Source of the DNA: an uncultured Clostridia bacterium
GTDB lineage: Bacteria > Bacillota > Clostridia > TANB77 > CAG-508
DNA: 64,000 nt
NCBI GenBank assembly: GCA_934130435.1
Contig: CAKOYB010000006.1
Coordinates: forward strand, 1-64,000
Direction of reading: 5' to 3'
The translations under genes and the position numbers were made by a program. How positions within the stretch are numbered: the stretch's first letter is position 1; the number at the start of each line of letters is the position of its first letter. Under the pieces are notes generated by a model. That model was not told the DNA's origin, made no database searches, and saw only the letters and a list, made by a program, of their open reading frames with translations. Shown one piece after another: positions 7,476-17,769 of the stretch.

Positions 7476-9761
7476 CTAATCTATAATTTCTAAGTTTGCA
7501 AATTTTGCCATTAGTCGTTTATGTCCAACCTTATCAAAATTTATATCAACTTTTAGATCTTCTCCTTCAGCTTCCACGTAATTTATGGTTCCTTCCCCAA
7601 ACTTTTTATGAAATACTCTTACTCCTTTTTTATATTTGCTTAAGTCAACATTGCTTGATGATTTTTTATTTAAGTTTGCTAAAAAGCTTTCTGGAGTTTT
7701 AAAATCATAGTTAGATTTTTGGTTTGTTTCTTTTTCAGTATACTTATATGTTGTTACTTTTGAAGATGTATTTCCGTATTTCCATTCATATTTCGATTCA
7801 TAATCGTATTGCTTTTTAGGTTGACTATTAAACATGTTGTCATATCCATCTAATATTTCTTCTGGAATTTCTTGAACAAATCGTGATATTGCATTATATG
7901 ATGTAGACCCAAATATTGTCCTTTGTTTTGCACATGTTAAAAATAGGAATTGCTTTGCTCTTGTTATTCCAACATAACATAATCTTCTTTCTTCTTCTAA
8001 TTCTTTTGGCTCTCCTATTGACTTGTATCCAGGAAAAATTCCCTCTTCCATTCCAACTAAAAATACAACTGGAAATTCAAGTCCCTTTGCACTATGTAAA
8101 GTCATTAATGTTACTGAATCATCATTATCTTCTAAATTATCTATATCACTTGATAACGTTATTCCTTCTAAGAATTCTGCTAATGTATTTTCTGCTGATT
8201 CTTCTTCAAATTCTATTGCTACTGTTAAAAATTCTTCAAGGTTTTGTATTCTTGTTTCTGCTTCGATTGTATTTTCCAGTTCAAGAGCCTTTGTATATCC
8301 TGTTTTGTTTAAAGTTTCTTTAATTAATTCTGATATTTTTATTTCATCTTTTCTATTTATAAGGTATTCTATTTGTTCTACAAATTCTCTACTATTCAAG
8401 AACACTCTATTTAATCCGTAGTCTGCTGCATTTTTTATAATTTCATACATTGAATTATTTGTTTGATCTGCTAATTGCTGAATATTTTCTAAACTTGTTT
8501 TTCCTATTCCTCTTTTAGGTTCATTTATTATTCTTTTTAAGCTTAAGTTATCTGCAGTATTAAAAATTAACCTTAAGTAAGCAATTATATCTTTAATTTC
8601 TTTTCTTTCATAAAACTTTAAACCACCAATAATTTTATATGGAATATTTTCTCTTCTTAATATATCTTCTATTGCTCTTGATTGAGCATTCATTCTATAT
8701 AAAATGCAAAAATCTGAATATTTAAAGTATTCTTCCCTTTTTAATCTATTAATTTGTTCAACTACATATGATGCTTCATCATACTCATTATCTCCACAAA
8801 ATGCATTAGGTAGAACCCCATTTTCATTTTGAGTCCATAATTCTTTTTTATATTTAACACTATTATTTTTTATTACTGCATTAGCAGCTTTTAGTATGTT
8901 TCCTGTACATCTATAATTTTGTTCGAGTTTAATTATTCTTGTTCCAGGAAAATCTTTTTCAAAATTTAAAATATTAGAAATATCTGCGCCTCTAAAGCTA
9001 TATATACCTTGGTCATTGTCTCCAACTACTGTAATATTTCCATTTTTAGCTGCCAACATAGTTACAAGTGTAAATTGTGCTTTATTAGTATCTTGATATT
9101 CGTCAACTAATACATATCTAAATTTACTACTATAATAGTCTAAAATATCCGGATTTTCTGATAATATATTAATTGTTAAATTTATTATATCATCAAAGTC
9201 TACTGCATTGTTTTCTTTTAACTTTTTTTGATACATTTTATATACATCAGCTATTTTTTCTTTTCTATAATCTCCTGTTGCTCTTAATGCGTACTGCATT
9301 GGTTCTAACATTTCATTTTTTGCATTGCTAATTTCTGATAATACTGCTCTATCAGAAAATGTTTTTTCGTCAATATTTAATGCTTTAAGACACTCTTTTA
9401 CTAATGTTCTTTGATCTGATGTATCAAATATTATAAATGTGTTATCATACCCTAGTCTATCAATAAATTTTCTAAGTATTTTCATACAGATAGAGTGAAA
9501 TGTGCCAATCCACATGTCATTTGAGGCACTTCCAACTAAGCCTTCTATTCTTTCTTTCATTTCTGATGCTGCTTTGTTTGTAAAAGTTATTGCCAAAATA
9601 TTCCATGGCTTTATATTTTTTTCTTCCATTAAATAGGCTATCTTATGTGTTAGTACTTTTGTTTTTCCGCTTCCTGCTCCTGCAATTACTAAACATGGAC
9701 CATCTGTATTTACGACAGCCTCGTATTGCTTGTCATTTAGTCCTTCTAATATATCTTTCAT
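7476..9761 (-). CDS. pcrA: ATP-dependent DNA helicase PcrA/UvrD
   Basis: A superfamily 1A 3'-5' helicase with all motifs: AGAGSGKTKVL (I), TFTNKAASEM (Ia), VDEYQDTN (II), VVGDNDQGIYSFRGA (III), QNYRC (IV), LMTLHSAKGLEFPVVFL (V) and EERRLCYVGITRA (VI). The Gram-positive PcrA C-terminal domain ending GVRVFHKKFGEGTI is present. It works in repair and displaces RecA. ATG 9761 (MKDILEGLNDKQ) is preferred because AGAGGT lies just before it; a start at 9800 would overlap thyX more. Length 761. Confidence 0.95.
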   Translation of the reverse strand: MKDILEGLNDKQYEAVVNTDGPCLVIAGAGSGKTKVLTHKIAYLMEEKNIKPWNILAITFTNKAASEMKERIEGLVGSASNDMWIGTFHSICMKILRKFIDRLGYDNTFIIFDTSDQRTLVKECLKALNIDEKTFSDRAVLSEISNAKNEMLEPMQYALRATGDYRKEKIADVYKMYQKKLKENNAVDFDDIINLTINILSENPDILDYYSSKFRYVLVDEYQDTNKAQFTLVTMLAAKNGNITVVGDNDQGIYSFRGADISNILNFEKDFPGTRIIKLEQNYRCTGNILKAANAVIKNNSVKYKKELWTQNENGVLPNAFCGDNEYDEASYVVEQINRLKREEYFKYSDFCILYRMNAQSRAIEDILRRENIPYKIIGGLKFYERKEIKDIIAYLRLIFNTADNLSLKRIINEPKRGIGKTSLENIQQLADQTNNSMYEIIKNAADYGLNRVFLNSREFVEQIEYLINRKDEIKISELIKETLNKTGYTKALELENTIEAETRIQNLEEFLTVAIEFEEESAENTLAEFLEGITLSSDIDNLEDNDDSVTLMTLHSAKGLEFPVVFLVGMEEGIFPGYKSIGEPKELEEERRLCYVGITRAKQFLFLTCAKQRTIFGSTSYNAISRFVQEIPEEILDGYDNMFNSQPKKQYDYESKYEWKYGNTSSKVTTYKYTEKETNQKSNYDFKTPESFLANLNKKSSSNVDLSKYKKGVRVFHKKFGEGTINYVEAEGEDLKVDINFDKVGHKRLMAKFANLEIID

Positions 9762-9769
9762 TTGTACCT

Positions 9770-10435
9770 CTAATTTTCTTTTATTAATTTTGCATACCAT
9801 TCTGGTTTAAACTCTTCATCATATTCTATTTCGTCAAATATAATTGGCATTTCTTCTTTAAAATATTTTAATAATGGTATCATAACTTGTCTTACCGCTG
9901 GATGAACATGGTTGTTACATCTTAATGAAAAAATATGTTTCCATTCTCTAATATTTGATGTCATTGTTACTTCTGCTGCTGTACTATGTGGAAGAATCTC
10001 TCTACACATATCTGTAGTTGCTCCTAAAGCTTTCATTTTCATATAATGTTTTTCCATTTCTTCCATAGCAGTTTTCCATTCATCATATATTTCTTTATCT
10101 TCAATATATACTGGATTCATAACACTAATTTGATTGCTATATTTATCTTTATCATAGCTGCAATATCTTGTTGATTCTATTGAGAAACTTGCATGTCTAT
10201 GTCTTGTAATATCTTTATAAACTCCTATATCACAATATAATCTAACTGTTATTTTTTCGTGTTCTAGTACAGACTCATGTCCTCTTGTTATGCAATTTTT
10301 AATTAAATTTTTGTAGCTATCATCTGTTATTTTTCCTTCTGAACGATAACAAGTTCTACAAGCTCTTTCAATATTTTTCATTATTTTTATTCCATCAAAA
10401 TCTTCAACTTTTACCCATGGTTCAACTATTCTCAT
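9770..10435 (-). CDS. thyX: FAD-dependent thymidylate synthase
   Basis: The diagnostic ThyX motif is seen as RHRHASFSIESTRY (about residues 78-91, R-H-R-x7-S). It makes dTMP from dUMP with methylene-tetrahydrofolate and FAD. Length 221 fits. It lies 8 bases upstream of the pcrA start and 14 bases downstream of prfA, so it is within a housekeeping operon. Confidence 0.95.
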   Translation of the reverse strand: MRIVEPWVKVEDFDGIKIMKNIERACRTCYRSEGKITDDSYKNLIKNCITRGHESVLEHEKITVRLYCDIGVYKDITRHRHASFSIESTRYCSYDKDKYSNQISVMNPVYIEDKEIYDEWKTAMEEMEKHYMKMKALGATTDMCREILPHSTAAEVTMTSNIREWKHIFSLRCNNHVHPAVRQVMIPLLKYFKEEMPIIFDEIEYDEEFKPEWYAKLIKEN

Positions 10436-10449
10436 ATTATTTCTCCTTA

Positions 10450-11508
10450 TTATTCTTCTCCTTTTAATCTGTCTGCTCTGTCTGCCGCAATTAATGAATC
10501 AATCATTTCATCTAAGTCTCCGTTTAGGAAATTTTCCATTTGAAATATACTTAATCCAATTCTATGATCTGTAATTCTTCCTTGTGGATAATTATATGTT
10601 CTAATTTTTTCACTTCTATCTCCACTTCCAACTTGAGATTTTCTTTCGTTTGCAAGTTTTGAATCTCTTTGTGCTTTTTCCTTTTCATATAGTCTAGATT
10701 TTAAAAGCCTCATTGCATATTCTCTGTTTTGAAGCTGTGATCTTTCAGTTTGACATTCTGCAACCATTCCTGTTGGAACATGTATTAGTCTTACTGCCGA
10801 TGACGTTTTATTAACGTGCTGACCTCCTGCTCCTGAAGATCTAAATACTTCCATCTTTATGTCTGCTGGATTAATTTCTATTTCTACATCTTCTACAACT
10901 GGAAGTACCGCAACAGTTGCAGTAGAAGTATGAATTCTTCCACTACTTTCTGTATCTGGAACTCTTTGTACTCTATGAACTCCACTTTCAAACTTTAGTC
11001 TACTATAAACTCCTTTTCCAGTTACCATAAATGATATTTCTTTGTAACCACCTAATCCTGTTTCGTTTTCATTAAGAACTTCTATTTTCCAATGCTTTCT
11101 TTCTGCATACATTGTGTACATTCTGTAAAGAGTTCCTGCAAATAATGCTGCTTCTTCTCCTCCTGCTCCAGCTCTAATTTCGCAAATAATGTTTTTGTCA
11201 TCATCCGGATCCTTTGGTATTAAAGCAATTTTTAGTTCTTCCTCTAGCTTAGGTAATTTTTCTTTTGCCTCTAAGTACTCCATTTCTGCAAGTTCTTTTA
11301 GTTCTTTATCCTCTAACATCGCCTTTGCTTCTTCTAGGTCACTACTTACTTTTTTGTATTCTCTATATTTTTCAACTATAGGAGTCATATCTGAATGTTC
11401 TTTCATAAGTTTTTGCCATTCAGATGTTCTAGCAATTACTTCTGGATCACTAATTTGTTTTGTTAACTCAATATATCTTTTCTCGACATCTTCTAATTTT
11501 TGAAACAT
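10450..11508 (-). CDS. prfA: Peptide chain release factor 1
   Basis: The catalytic GGQ motif is in SSGAGGQHVNKTSSAV (near residue 225) and the class RF1 signature RVQRVPDTESSGRIHTS is present, with the C-terminal IRTYNYPQGRITDHR. It terminates translation at UAA and UAG. Length 352 is near the family norm. An AGGAAAT-type site precedes the ATG. Relevant here because frame-0 readings past CGG in several genes meet UAG/UAA/UGA soon after. Confidence 0.95.
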   Translation of the reverse strand: MFQKLEDVEKRYIELTKQISDPEVIARTSEWQKLMKEHSDMTPIVEKYREYKKVSSDLEEAKAMLEDKELKELAEMEYLEAKEKLPKLEEELKIALIPKDPDDDKNIICEIRAGAGGEEAALFAGTLYRMYTMYAERKHWKIEVLNENETGLGGYKEISFMVTGKGVYSRLKFESGVHRVQRVPDTESSGRIHTSTATVAVLPVVEDVEIEINPADIKMEVFRSSGAGGQHVNKTSSAVRLIHVPTGMVAECQTERSQLQNREYAMRLLKSRLYEKEKAQRDSKLANERKSQVGSGDRSEKIRTYNYPQGRITDHRIGLSIFQMENFLNGDLDEMIDSLIAADRADRLKGEE

Positions 11509-11592
11509 ATTTCCTCCAATTTAATTATTTTTTGTATTATATAATATGTAATTCTTTTTTTCAATATTTTTGTACTTGGCTTATAAATTTAT

Positions 11593-12732
11593 TTATACAA
11601 ATTCTTCCCAAGCTAGGTTTGCTAAGTCTAGCCCCTTTAAAGTAAGCTTAATTCTATCTCCATCTATTTCTATAATCTCTTCGTTTACAAGTTTATTTAA
11701 TTCTTTCTTAAATAAAAATATAGGATTTTTACAAAATTTATTTTTAAATTTTTTTATGCTTACTCCGTTTATCTTTCTTAGTCCTAATAGCATGTATTCT
11801 TTTTCCTTATCAATAGTATTTTGTACTTCATGTATTATTTTGTTTTCTTGGTATTTTTGATCTTTTATATTTTCTATATATCTTTCAAGTTCGTTTATGT
11901 TTGAGTATCTTGCTCCATTTTCATAAGAATGAGCAGCTATACCAACCCCAATATACTCGTTCTGATTCCAGCAATCCAAATTGTGTTTTGACTCATATCC
12001 CTCTTTTGAAAAATTTGATATTTCGTAATGTATATATCCTTTACTTTCAAGTTTATCTTTTACATACCAATACATTTGTCTTTCTTTTTCTTCACTAGGA
12101 ATTTTAACTTCGTTATTCATATATTTTTTATATAGTTTAGTTCCTTCTTCCAGAATTAATGAATATACACTTATATGCTCTGGATTAATTTTGGTTATTC
12201 TATCTATACTTTTTTCTACATCTTTAATACTCTGATTTGGTAAGCCAATTATTAGATCTACATTAATGTTATTAAATCCAACTTCTCGTGCATTATTATA
12301 TATTTCACAAAATTGCTCGTATGTATGTATTCTTCCAATACTTTTTAATAATTCATTGTTAGTTTCTTGTAGTCCAATGCTTAGTCTATTTACTCCTGCA
12401 GTATAATACTTTTGTAATGTATCTTTATTAATTGTACCTGGGTTAATCTCTATAGTGATTTCTTTTAAATTCTTTTGATTTAGTCTTATTGAATTTAGTA
12501 TTTCTATTATATATTCGCTATCTATTGCTGAAGGGGTTCCTCCTCCAATATAAACTGTAGTTAGTTTATTTTTATTATTCAGATTAACTATATTTATTTC
12601 TTTTTTTAATGCTTCAATATATTCTTTTATATATCTATTTTTATTATCAAAAGATACAAAGTCGCAATAGTCGCATTTTCTTTTGCAGAATGGTATATGT
12701 ACATATAATCCTTTTTCTTGGTTTAGTGGCAT
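11593..12732 (-). CDS. hemW: HemW-like radical SAM protein (heme chaperone)
   Basis: The radical SAM cluster motif C-x3-C-x2-C is in HIPFCKRKCDYCDF (residues 13-26); YIGGGTPSAI and the HemW-type C-terminal winged-helix region (KINGVSIKKFKNKF) follow. HemW proteins were long called oxygen-independent coproporphyrinogen oxidases but lack that activity and bind heme. Length 379 is typical. Its ATG overlaps by ten bases the end of the upstream gene only when that gene is read through its CGGA site, which supports translational coupling. Confidence 0.88.
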   Translation of the reverse strand: MPLNQEKGLYVHIPFCKRKCDYCDFVSFDNKNRYIKEYIEALKKEINIVNLNNKNKLTTVYIGGGTPSAIDSEYIIEILNSIRLNQKNLKEITIEINPGTINKDTLQKYYTAGVNRLSIGLQETNNELLKSIGRIHTYEQFCEIYNNAREVGFNNINVDLIIGLPNQSIKDVEKSIDRITKINPEHISVYSLILEEGTKLYKKYMNNEVKIPSEEKERQMYWYVKDKLESKGYIHYEISNFSKEGYESKHNLDCWNQNEYIGVGIAAHSYENGARYSNINELERYIENIKDQKYQENKIIHEVQNTIDKEKEYMLLGLRKINGVSIKKFKNKFCKNPIFLFKKELNKLVNEEIIEIDGDRIKLTLKGLDLANLAWEEFV

Positions 12733-15183
12733 AATTCATCATCTTCCAATATTTGATCTAATTTTTCGTCTGAAGCCAGTTCATAAATGACCTTTTTTCT
12801 TCCCTCAATTGTATTAAAATCTTTTGCTGTATACCCAAGCCTTACTAGTAGATTTTGCATTTCTATAAGTCCAAGTCCGTTCAGGAATCCTGCTCTCTCC
12901 CTTGGTTTAAGTTTTTTTATTTCTGTTATTAATTCTCTATTTACCCCTCCGTATCATAATTCCAGTTCTGATATAATTATCCGTATCATTTTCTTTTGTT
13001 TGTAGCCTTGTTTTTCCATCTATATATGTATATGCTTTCAAATCGTTTCCAATAATGCTACTATTATTATCTCCAACATGTAACTCTATCGTTTTATATC
13101 CTGGTATATCCATTGCTATTCCTAGTCCTCTTGTATCATAAATTTTTCCAATTGATATATCACTTCTGTTTTTTGCTTTTTTTATAACTCTTTTTATTAA
13201 TTTGTTTTTTTCACTATACATCAAATTTCTTTTTCTTTTCAACATATTAATTTTAGATTTTTGTGGTTTTTTTCGTAACTCTTCTTTTTTTATTTGGCTA
13301 TCGTATAGGTGAGCTAATTTGTTACAAAGTGCTGCTGTTTTCATTTCTTTATAAATTTTGTCTTCTTCTTTTCTAAATAACCTTTTTTCCAATTCATCGT
13401 CATCTTGTGGAAGTTTTGGTTTCATACTAATAATTCTTCCATTTATTTTAACCTTTGTATTTCCCTCGTCATTATAAAAAGCTCTTGCTTTTGGGTTATC
13501 TTTTAAATATTGATGTAAAAGCTGTTTGTATATAATCTCAATATTTCTTTTTGGTTCTTCTATATACCTATCGATTTCAAATGCGATTTCTTCTATTCTA
13601 CCGCTCTCCCCTGAGGATTTATTTGCCGCTGAAGAAGCAATAACATTTTTTATATCTTCAATACCACCTAGAACATTTTTTATTAGATCTGATAGTATTT
13701 CTCTTTTACCATCTAAGATTATCTCTTTACCTTCAATAATAAAATAGTTAGAATGCATTGCTCTTATTATTTCTACTATTCTCTCTTTTTCTCCTTCTGT
13801 ATATGTTTTTTTATGAAAATTTTTAAACATACCATAACTTCTATACTCATTTGGGTCATCCGTAAAATCATCTTGTAAAAATTCTTTTACTTTTTCTTGT
13901 AAGGTCGCTGTTCTTGTGTCATATGGTAATACCTTAAACTCCCTACTTATTTCTTCTTGTTCATTATGAGTTATAAGAATTGATGAATCTGGAATTTCAA
14001 ATTCTGTTAATACCATTGTTCCATCATTATTTATCCTTGCAATATTTTCTAAGTCAATCTCACTTAGTTTAACAAGTAATGCTCTTTTTTCACCATCTAT
14101 GCAATAATTTGAATTAATTGCACCAGTTAATGTATCCGATTTATAAACTGTATCAATTTCAGTGTCATCAGTTTTAATACTTATTTTTTTTAAATAATTA
14201 AACAGCTCACTTTTCGTCATAATATTTTCTGGTATTGGAATAACCATATATGATGTTTCTTCTTGGTCAAGATCGTTTAATGCTTCTTCTCTCGTTATTT
14301 GTAGTTCATCAAGTGATTGAATTTCATTTACTTTATGTTTCTCTTCTTCAATTCTTTTCTTCTTTTCTCTGTATTTTTGTTCAAATCTTTTTAATTTTTC
14401 TATTTCTAATTGTTTACTCTTCTTTTTTTCTCTTACTCTTTTATCAATGGTTCCTATCTGACCTTTGGATTCTTCAATAAAATCTAGTTTTTGCTGTAAT
14501 TCACTTTGACAGTTTTGTAATGTATTTATATTTAGCATTTTAGGTAACCATGTTTCGCTTTTCTTTATCCAGTCTAGTTCCTCACGAGCATTTCTAGCCA
14601 TACTTTTTTTAACTTGATATTCTTTTAATTCTTTATAATACTCTTCAATTATATCGAAATTTACATCAGGTACAGTTTCTTCAATTATCTTTCTTGATAC
14701 TATGGCACCTCTTATCCCTTCTAAAGAAGTATCAAGTTTTCGTCCTCCAGTCGTCACCATCATTTTCTTTGATATTTTGTTTATTTCAATTCTTACTTTC
14801 TCTTTTCGTTTTATTACATTTTCACGTTCATTTCTTTCTTGTTCCTCAAATTCTTTGCTTTTATGTTCCAGTGCTTGTTTATATTCCTCCAATGTACATT
14901 CAAAATACCTATCTTTATTCATTTCTCGTATTATTGATATTAAGTGCTGATTAACCATTTCCAAATCTTTTTTTATTTTTTTGCTATCGCCAAACTCTTT
15001 CTTTATCTTTTTAACTTCAGAAAGAATTTGTTCTTTAATTTTTAAGTACTCTTTTATTACATAATCTAAGACGTCTATTTGTCGTTCATACTCTTTTTTT
15101 AATTCTGTCAATTCATTTAATTCATTTTCGAGTTGTTCTATTTTATTTTTCTTTATGATTTGTATTAGTTTCTTATTATTCAC
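12723..15183 (-). CDS. Large coiled-coil protein of unknown function, read through a CGGA quadruplet
   Basis: Not recognised. Frame 0 gives 748 residues ending RTGIMIRRGK-stop at 12937. If C12951 is skipped, the frame continues GIMIGGVNRELITEIKKLKP and on to LDQILEDDELCH with its stop at 12723 inside the hemW start (ATGCCACTAA), total about 819 residues. The extension has no ATG/GTG/TTG near its front, so it is not a separate gene with a normal start. Residues 1-320 are highly charged coiled coil; 580-690 are Lys/Arg-rich; no signal peptide or membrane span. It sits between whiA and hemW. Role unknown. Confidence 0.75.
12948..12951 (-). other. CGGA site A (host coiled-coil gene)
   Basis: Context ATA-CGGA-GGG-GTA. 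Triplet reading stops 12 bases later at TAG; skipping C12951 opens 74 further codons. The site overlaps a GGAGGGG Shine-Dalgarno-like run, which could also promote a shift. Confidence 0.8.
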
Positions 15184-15186
15184 GCT

Positions 15187-15828
15187 TTACTCCTTTAAAT
15201 TATTAGCTATCTCCTGAATTCTTTTCATTCTATGATTTACGCCTGATTTTCCTATAGGTTTTTTTAACATTTTTCCAATTTCTATAAGTGATAGTTCTGG
15301 ATTATCTAATCTTATTTGTGCAACTTCTTTTAAGTTTTCTGGTAGGTTATGAAATGCTCCTTTTTCCTTTATTAGTTGTATATTTTCTATTTGATTGACT
15401 GATGCATTAATAGTTTTATTTAAATTTGCTGTTTCACAATTTACTAATCTATTAATATCGTTTCTTTTTTCTTTTATTACTCTTATTTCTTCAAACTTTA
15501 TAACTGCTTTTTGTGCTCCTATTAATGCCAAAAATTCTGATATTTCTTCTCCATCTTTTATATATAACATATAATCCTTATCTTTTTTTATTAATCTAGC
15601 TGTTATCCCAAAATTTTGAAGTATACTTATAATCTCTTCTGCTTTTTTTCTTTTTTTATATAATATTTGGAGATGATATTTTTTATTTGGATCGCTAACT
15701 GAGCCTGATCTTATAAAGTCCTCTCTTATAGATAGTCTTGCAATTTGCTCATCTTGTTTCATATTACTATTAATATTCCACATCTTTAGAGTTTTTAGTT
15801 CTTCTTTTATTTCACTTGAAAATGACAT
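15187..15828 (-). CDS. whiA: WhiA-family DNA-binding protein, N-terminally shortened
   Basis: The C-terminal half is WhiA: LVNCETANLNKTINASVNQI, then LPENLKEVAQIRLDNPELSL and the helix-turn-helix ending KSGVNHRMKRIQEIA. The front begins MSFSSEIKEEL as in WhiA, but about 100 residues that normally form the first LAGLIDADG-like repeat are missing; FIRSGSVSDPNKKYHLQI is the second repeat. The protein has 213 residues against about 310 usually. It is in frame, so it is probably a functional short form. WhiA regulates division/sporulation genes; it follows the flavoprotein gene with no gap. Confidence 0.85.
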   Translation of the reverse strand: MSFSSEIKEELKTLKMWNINSNMKQDEQIARLSIREDFIRSGSVSDPNKKYHLQILYKKRKKAEEIISILQNFGITARLIKKDKDYMLYIKDGEEISEFLALIGAQKAVIKFEEIRVIKEKRNDINRLVNCETANLNKTINASVNQIENIQLIKEKGAFHNLPENLKEVAQIRLDNPELSLIEIGKMLKKPIGKSGVNHRMKRIQEIANNLKE

Positions 15829-16404
15829 CTATTTTCTCCTATTTTTCTTTTTTCTTACTGAGTATCCAAAGCTTCCAACCTTTTTTCCTAATGTATAATA
15901 TCCTCCATTTGCATATGATATTAGCTTACATTTAGAAATATCAAATGCTCCTTTTTCGTTTATGTACTTTTCGTCAGCATTTATTGCAACAACATCTGCT
16001 ATAAACATATCATGAGTCCCCATCTTTTTTATTTCTTTAACCTTGCATTCTATAGAAACTGGAGATTCTTTTATCATTGGACACTTTACAATACTTGCTT
16101 TTTCTTTTGTTAAATTCATTTTTTTGAATTTATCTTCTTTTATTCCAGATTTAACTCCGCACCAATCTGTCGCATATGCTAGTTGCTCTGTTGTTAAGTT
16201 TATAACAAACTCTCTATTTTTCTTTATAATTTCATATGAATACCTCTCTGGTCTTATAGAAACATATACCATTGGTGGATTTGTATTTATAATGCCTGTC
16301 CAAGCAACTGTTATTATATTTGATTTTTCCATGTTTCCACAAGATACCATGACTGCTGGTATAGGATATTCAAATGCTCCTGGCTTCCATGTTACTTTAC
16401 TCAT
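15829..16404 (-). CDS. Flavin reductase-like (FMN-binding split barrel) protein
   Basis: A 191-residue protein of the DIM6/NTAB flavin reductase family: AVMVSCG, NIITVAWTGIINTNPPMVYVSIRPERYSY and NREFVINLTTEQLA form the FMN-binding barrel, and GTHDMFIADVVAIN is the conserved later strand. It probably binds FMN and uses NAD(P)H; partner unknown. It abuts whiA and overlaps by 8 bases the gene upstream, so these are one operon. Confidence 0.85.
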   Translation of the reverse strand: MSKVTWKPGAFEYPIPAVMVSCGNMEKSNIITVAWTGIINTNPPMVYVSIRPERYSYEIIKKNREFVINLTTEQLAYATDWCGVKSGIKEDKFKKMNLTKEKASIVKCPMIKESPVSIECKVKEIKKMGTHDMFIADVVAINADEKYINEKGAFDISKCKLISYANGGYYTLGKKVGSFGYSVRKKKNRRK

Positions 16405-16801
16405 AATTTTCCTTACTTTCTGTTTTGTGATCTAATTTAAATTCCTTTAAAATTGGTAATATTTCTTTTTCTAAATTTGGATAAAACTTATAAAGTGTAT
16501 CATACGCATTTAATTGTTTATCTGGCTTTGTATATCTTGCACATTCCCAATCTATTATCATTTCTATGTAGTCATTTCTTTTCTTTTTTATACTATTATC
16601 ATGATGTCTAGCTGTTTCTCTATGAAACTTCTTTACTTTACTATGCTCTAAAAAATTATATAAAATCACTTTATCTAAATCATGAATTAGACTTCTCCAA
16701 GTATTTTTACCTAATATTTCTTTTTCTATCCTTCTAAATGCCTTTCTATGTGCCTTAGTGTATTTTATTGCTTCTAAGTTTTCTTTTCTATGTTTAAACA
16801 T
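16397..16801 (-). CDS. Conserved hypothetical with HD-like His/Asp motifs (DUF5662-like)
   Basis: 134 residues. AHRKAFRRIE, SLIHDLDKVIL and HRETARHHDN place His and Asp residues as in DUF5662-type small HD-like proteins, suggesting metal binding. No experimentally known role. It overlaps the flavoprotein gene by 8 bases and follows the permease gene by 13 bases. Assignment to the named family is from memory of the motif pattern and is tentative. Confidence 0.55.
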   Translation of the reverse strand: MFKHRKENLEAIKYTKAHRKAFRRIEKEILGKNTWRSLIHDLDKVILYNFLEHSKVKKFHRETARHHDNSIKKKRNDYIEMIIDWECARYTKPDKQLNAYDTLYKFYPNLEKEILPILKEFKLDHKTESKENYE

Positions 16802-16814
16802 TTTTTACCTCATT

Positions 16815-17651
16815 TTATATAATCAAATCAACTATAATTCCAGATACTACACCTATTATAATTAATAATAAAACAATTTTTAAATTCTCTTTCTTGTCTT
16901 TATTAAGTCTAAATAGAACTAATAATCCAATTCCTGAATTAGCTAAAAGTCCTGCTAACATTGATCCCATTGATATTATATTATCTAAGTATAATGTTGT
17001 TAGTATTACTGATGATGCACAATTTGGTATTAATCCAACAAAAGTTGAAATTAATGGTCCAATAACAGGAATATTTAATATTAAATGTACTATTGATTCT
17101 TCTCCAATGAAATATATTATAATGTTTAAAACAAGTGTAATTACAAAAATATAAATAAATATATGTAAAGTATGATGTATAGCAGATTTTAGTACCCCTT
17201 CATTTTCGCAATTGCAATCATCATCTTTGCAAATTTCATGAATATTATTTTCTTTGCTTTTATTCTTTCTTATTATATCAATTATAATTCCACTTATAAT
17301 TCCTATTGATGCCTTTAGTGCCAGTATGTTTAGTATTATTCCTATAGGTGCTGATTTTGATATTAATATTGGTAACATTTCATCTGAAGTTGATAAAAAT
17401 ATTGCCAAAAGCGTTCCTAATGAAATTATTCCTGCTGAATACAAACTTGATGCTGCTGCTGAAAATCCACATTGTGGGACTATTCCTAAAATTGCTCCTA
17501 GTACTGGTCCAAACTTTCCTGATTTTTTTATAATTTCTTCAGTTTTAGAACTTGCTTTTTTTTCTATTAATTCAAGTAATATATATGTTAAAAACAAAAA
17601 TGGCAATAGTTTTAATCCATCTATTAATGTGTCTAAAATAATGTCTAGCAT
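16815..17651 (-). CDS. Ten-TM metal/arsenic efflux permease (ArsP_2-like)
   Basis: 279 residues with about ten hydrophobic segments, arranged as two repeats, each with the signature GIVPQCGFSAAASSLYSAG and GLIPNCASSVILTTLYLDN (P-Q/N-C-x-x-S). A cytoplasmic loop around residues 140-155 carries HEICKDDDCNCEN, a Cys/His/Asp cluster likely to bind metal. This is the pattern of putative heavy-metal/arsenic exporters. It lies next to a CPx-type ATPase and its repressor, which supports metal export. Confidence 0.8.
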   Translation of the reverse strand: MLDIILDTLIDGLKLLPFLFLTYILLELIEKKASSKTEEIIKKSGKFGPVLGAILGIVPQCGFSAAASSLYSAGIISLGTLLAIFLSTSDEMLPILISKSAPIGIILNILALKASIGIISGIIIDIIRKNKSKENNIHEICKDDDCNCENEGVLKSAIHHTLHIFIYIFVITLVLNIIIYFIGEESIVHLILNIPVIGPLISTFVGLIPNCASSVILTTLYLDNIISMGSMLAGLLANSGIGLLVLFRLNKDKKENLKIVLLLIIIGVVSGIIVDLII

Positions 17652-17721
17652 ATTTCACCTCATATTAAAAAACTATTTGGCATTTTTATATTAAATTCAA
17701 ATTGTTTCAATTTCTTTATAG

Positions 17722-17758
17722 CATAAAAGATGCCATAACTATTATAGCATCTTTTATG
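17722..17758 (-). terminator. Terminator after the CPx-ATPase gene
   Basis: CATAAAAGATGC pairs with GCATCTTTTATG (12 bp, 17722-17733 with 17747-17758). It lies 12 bases past the stop of the ATPase gene. Confidence 0.65.
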
Positions 17759-17769
17759 TTTATTATCTA

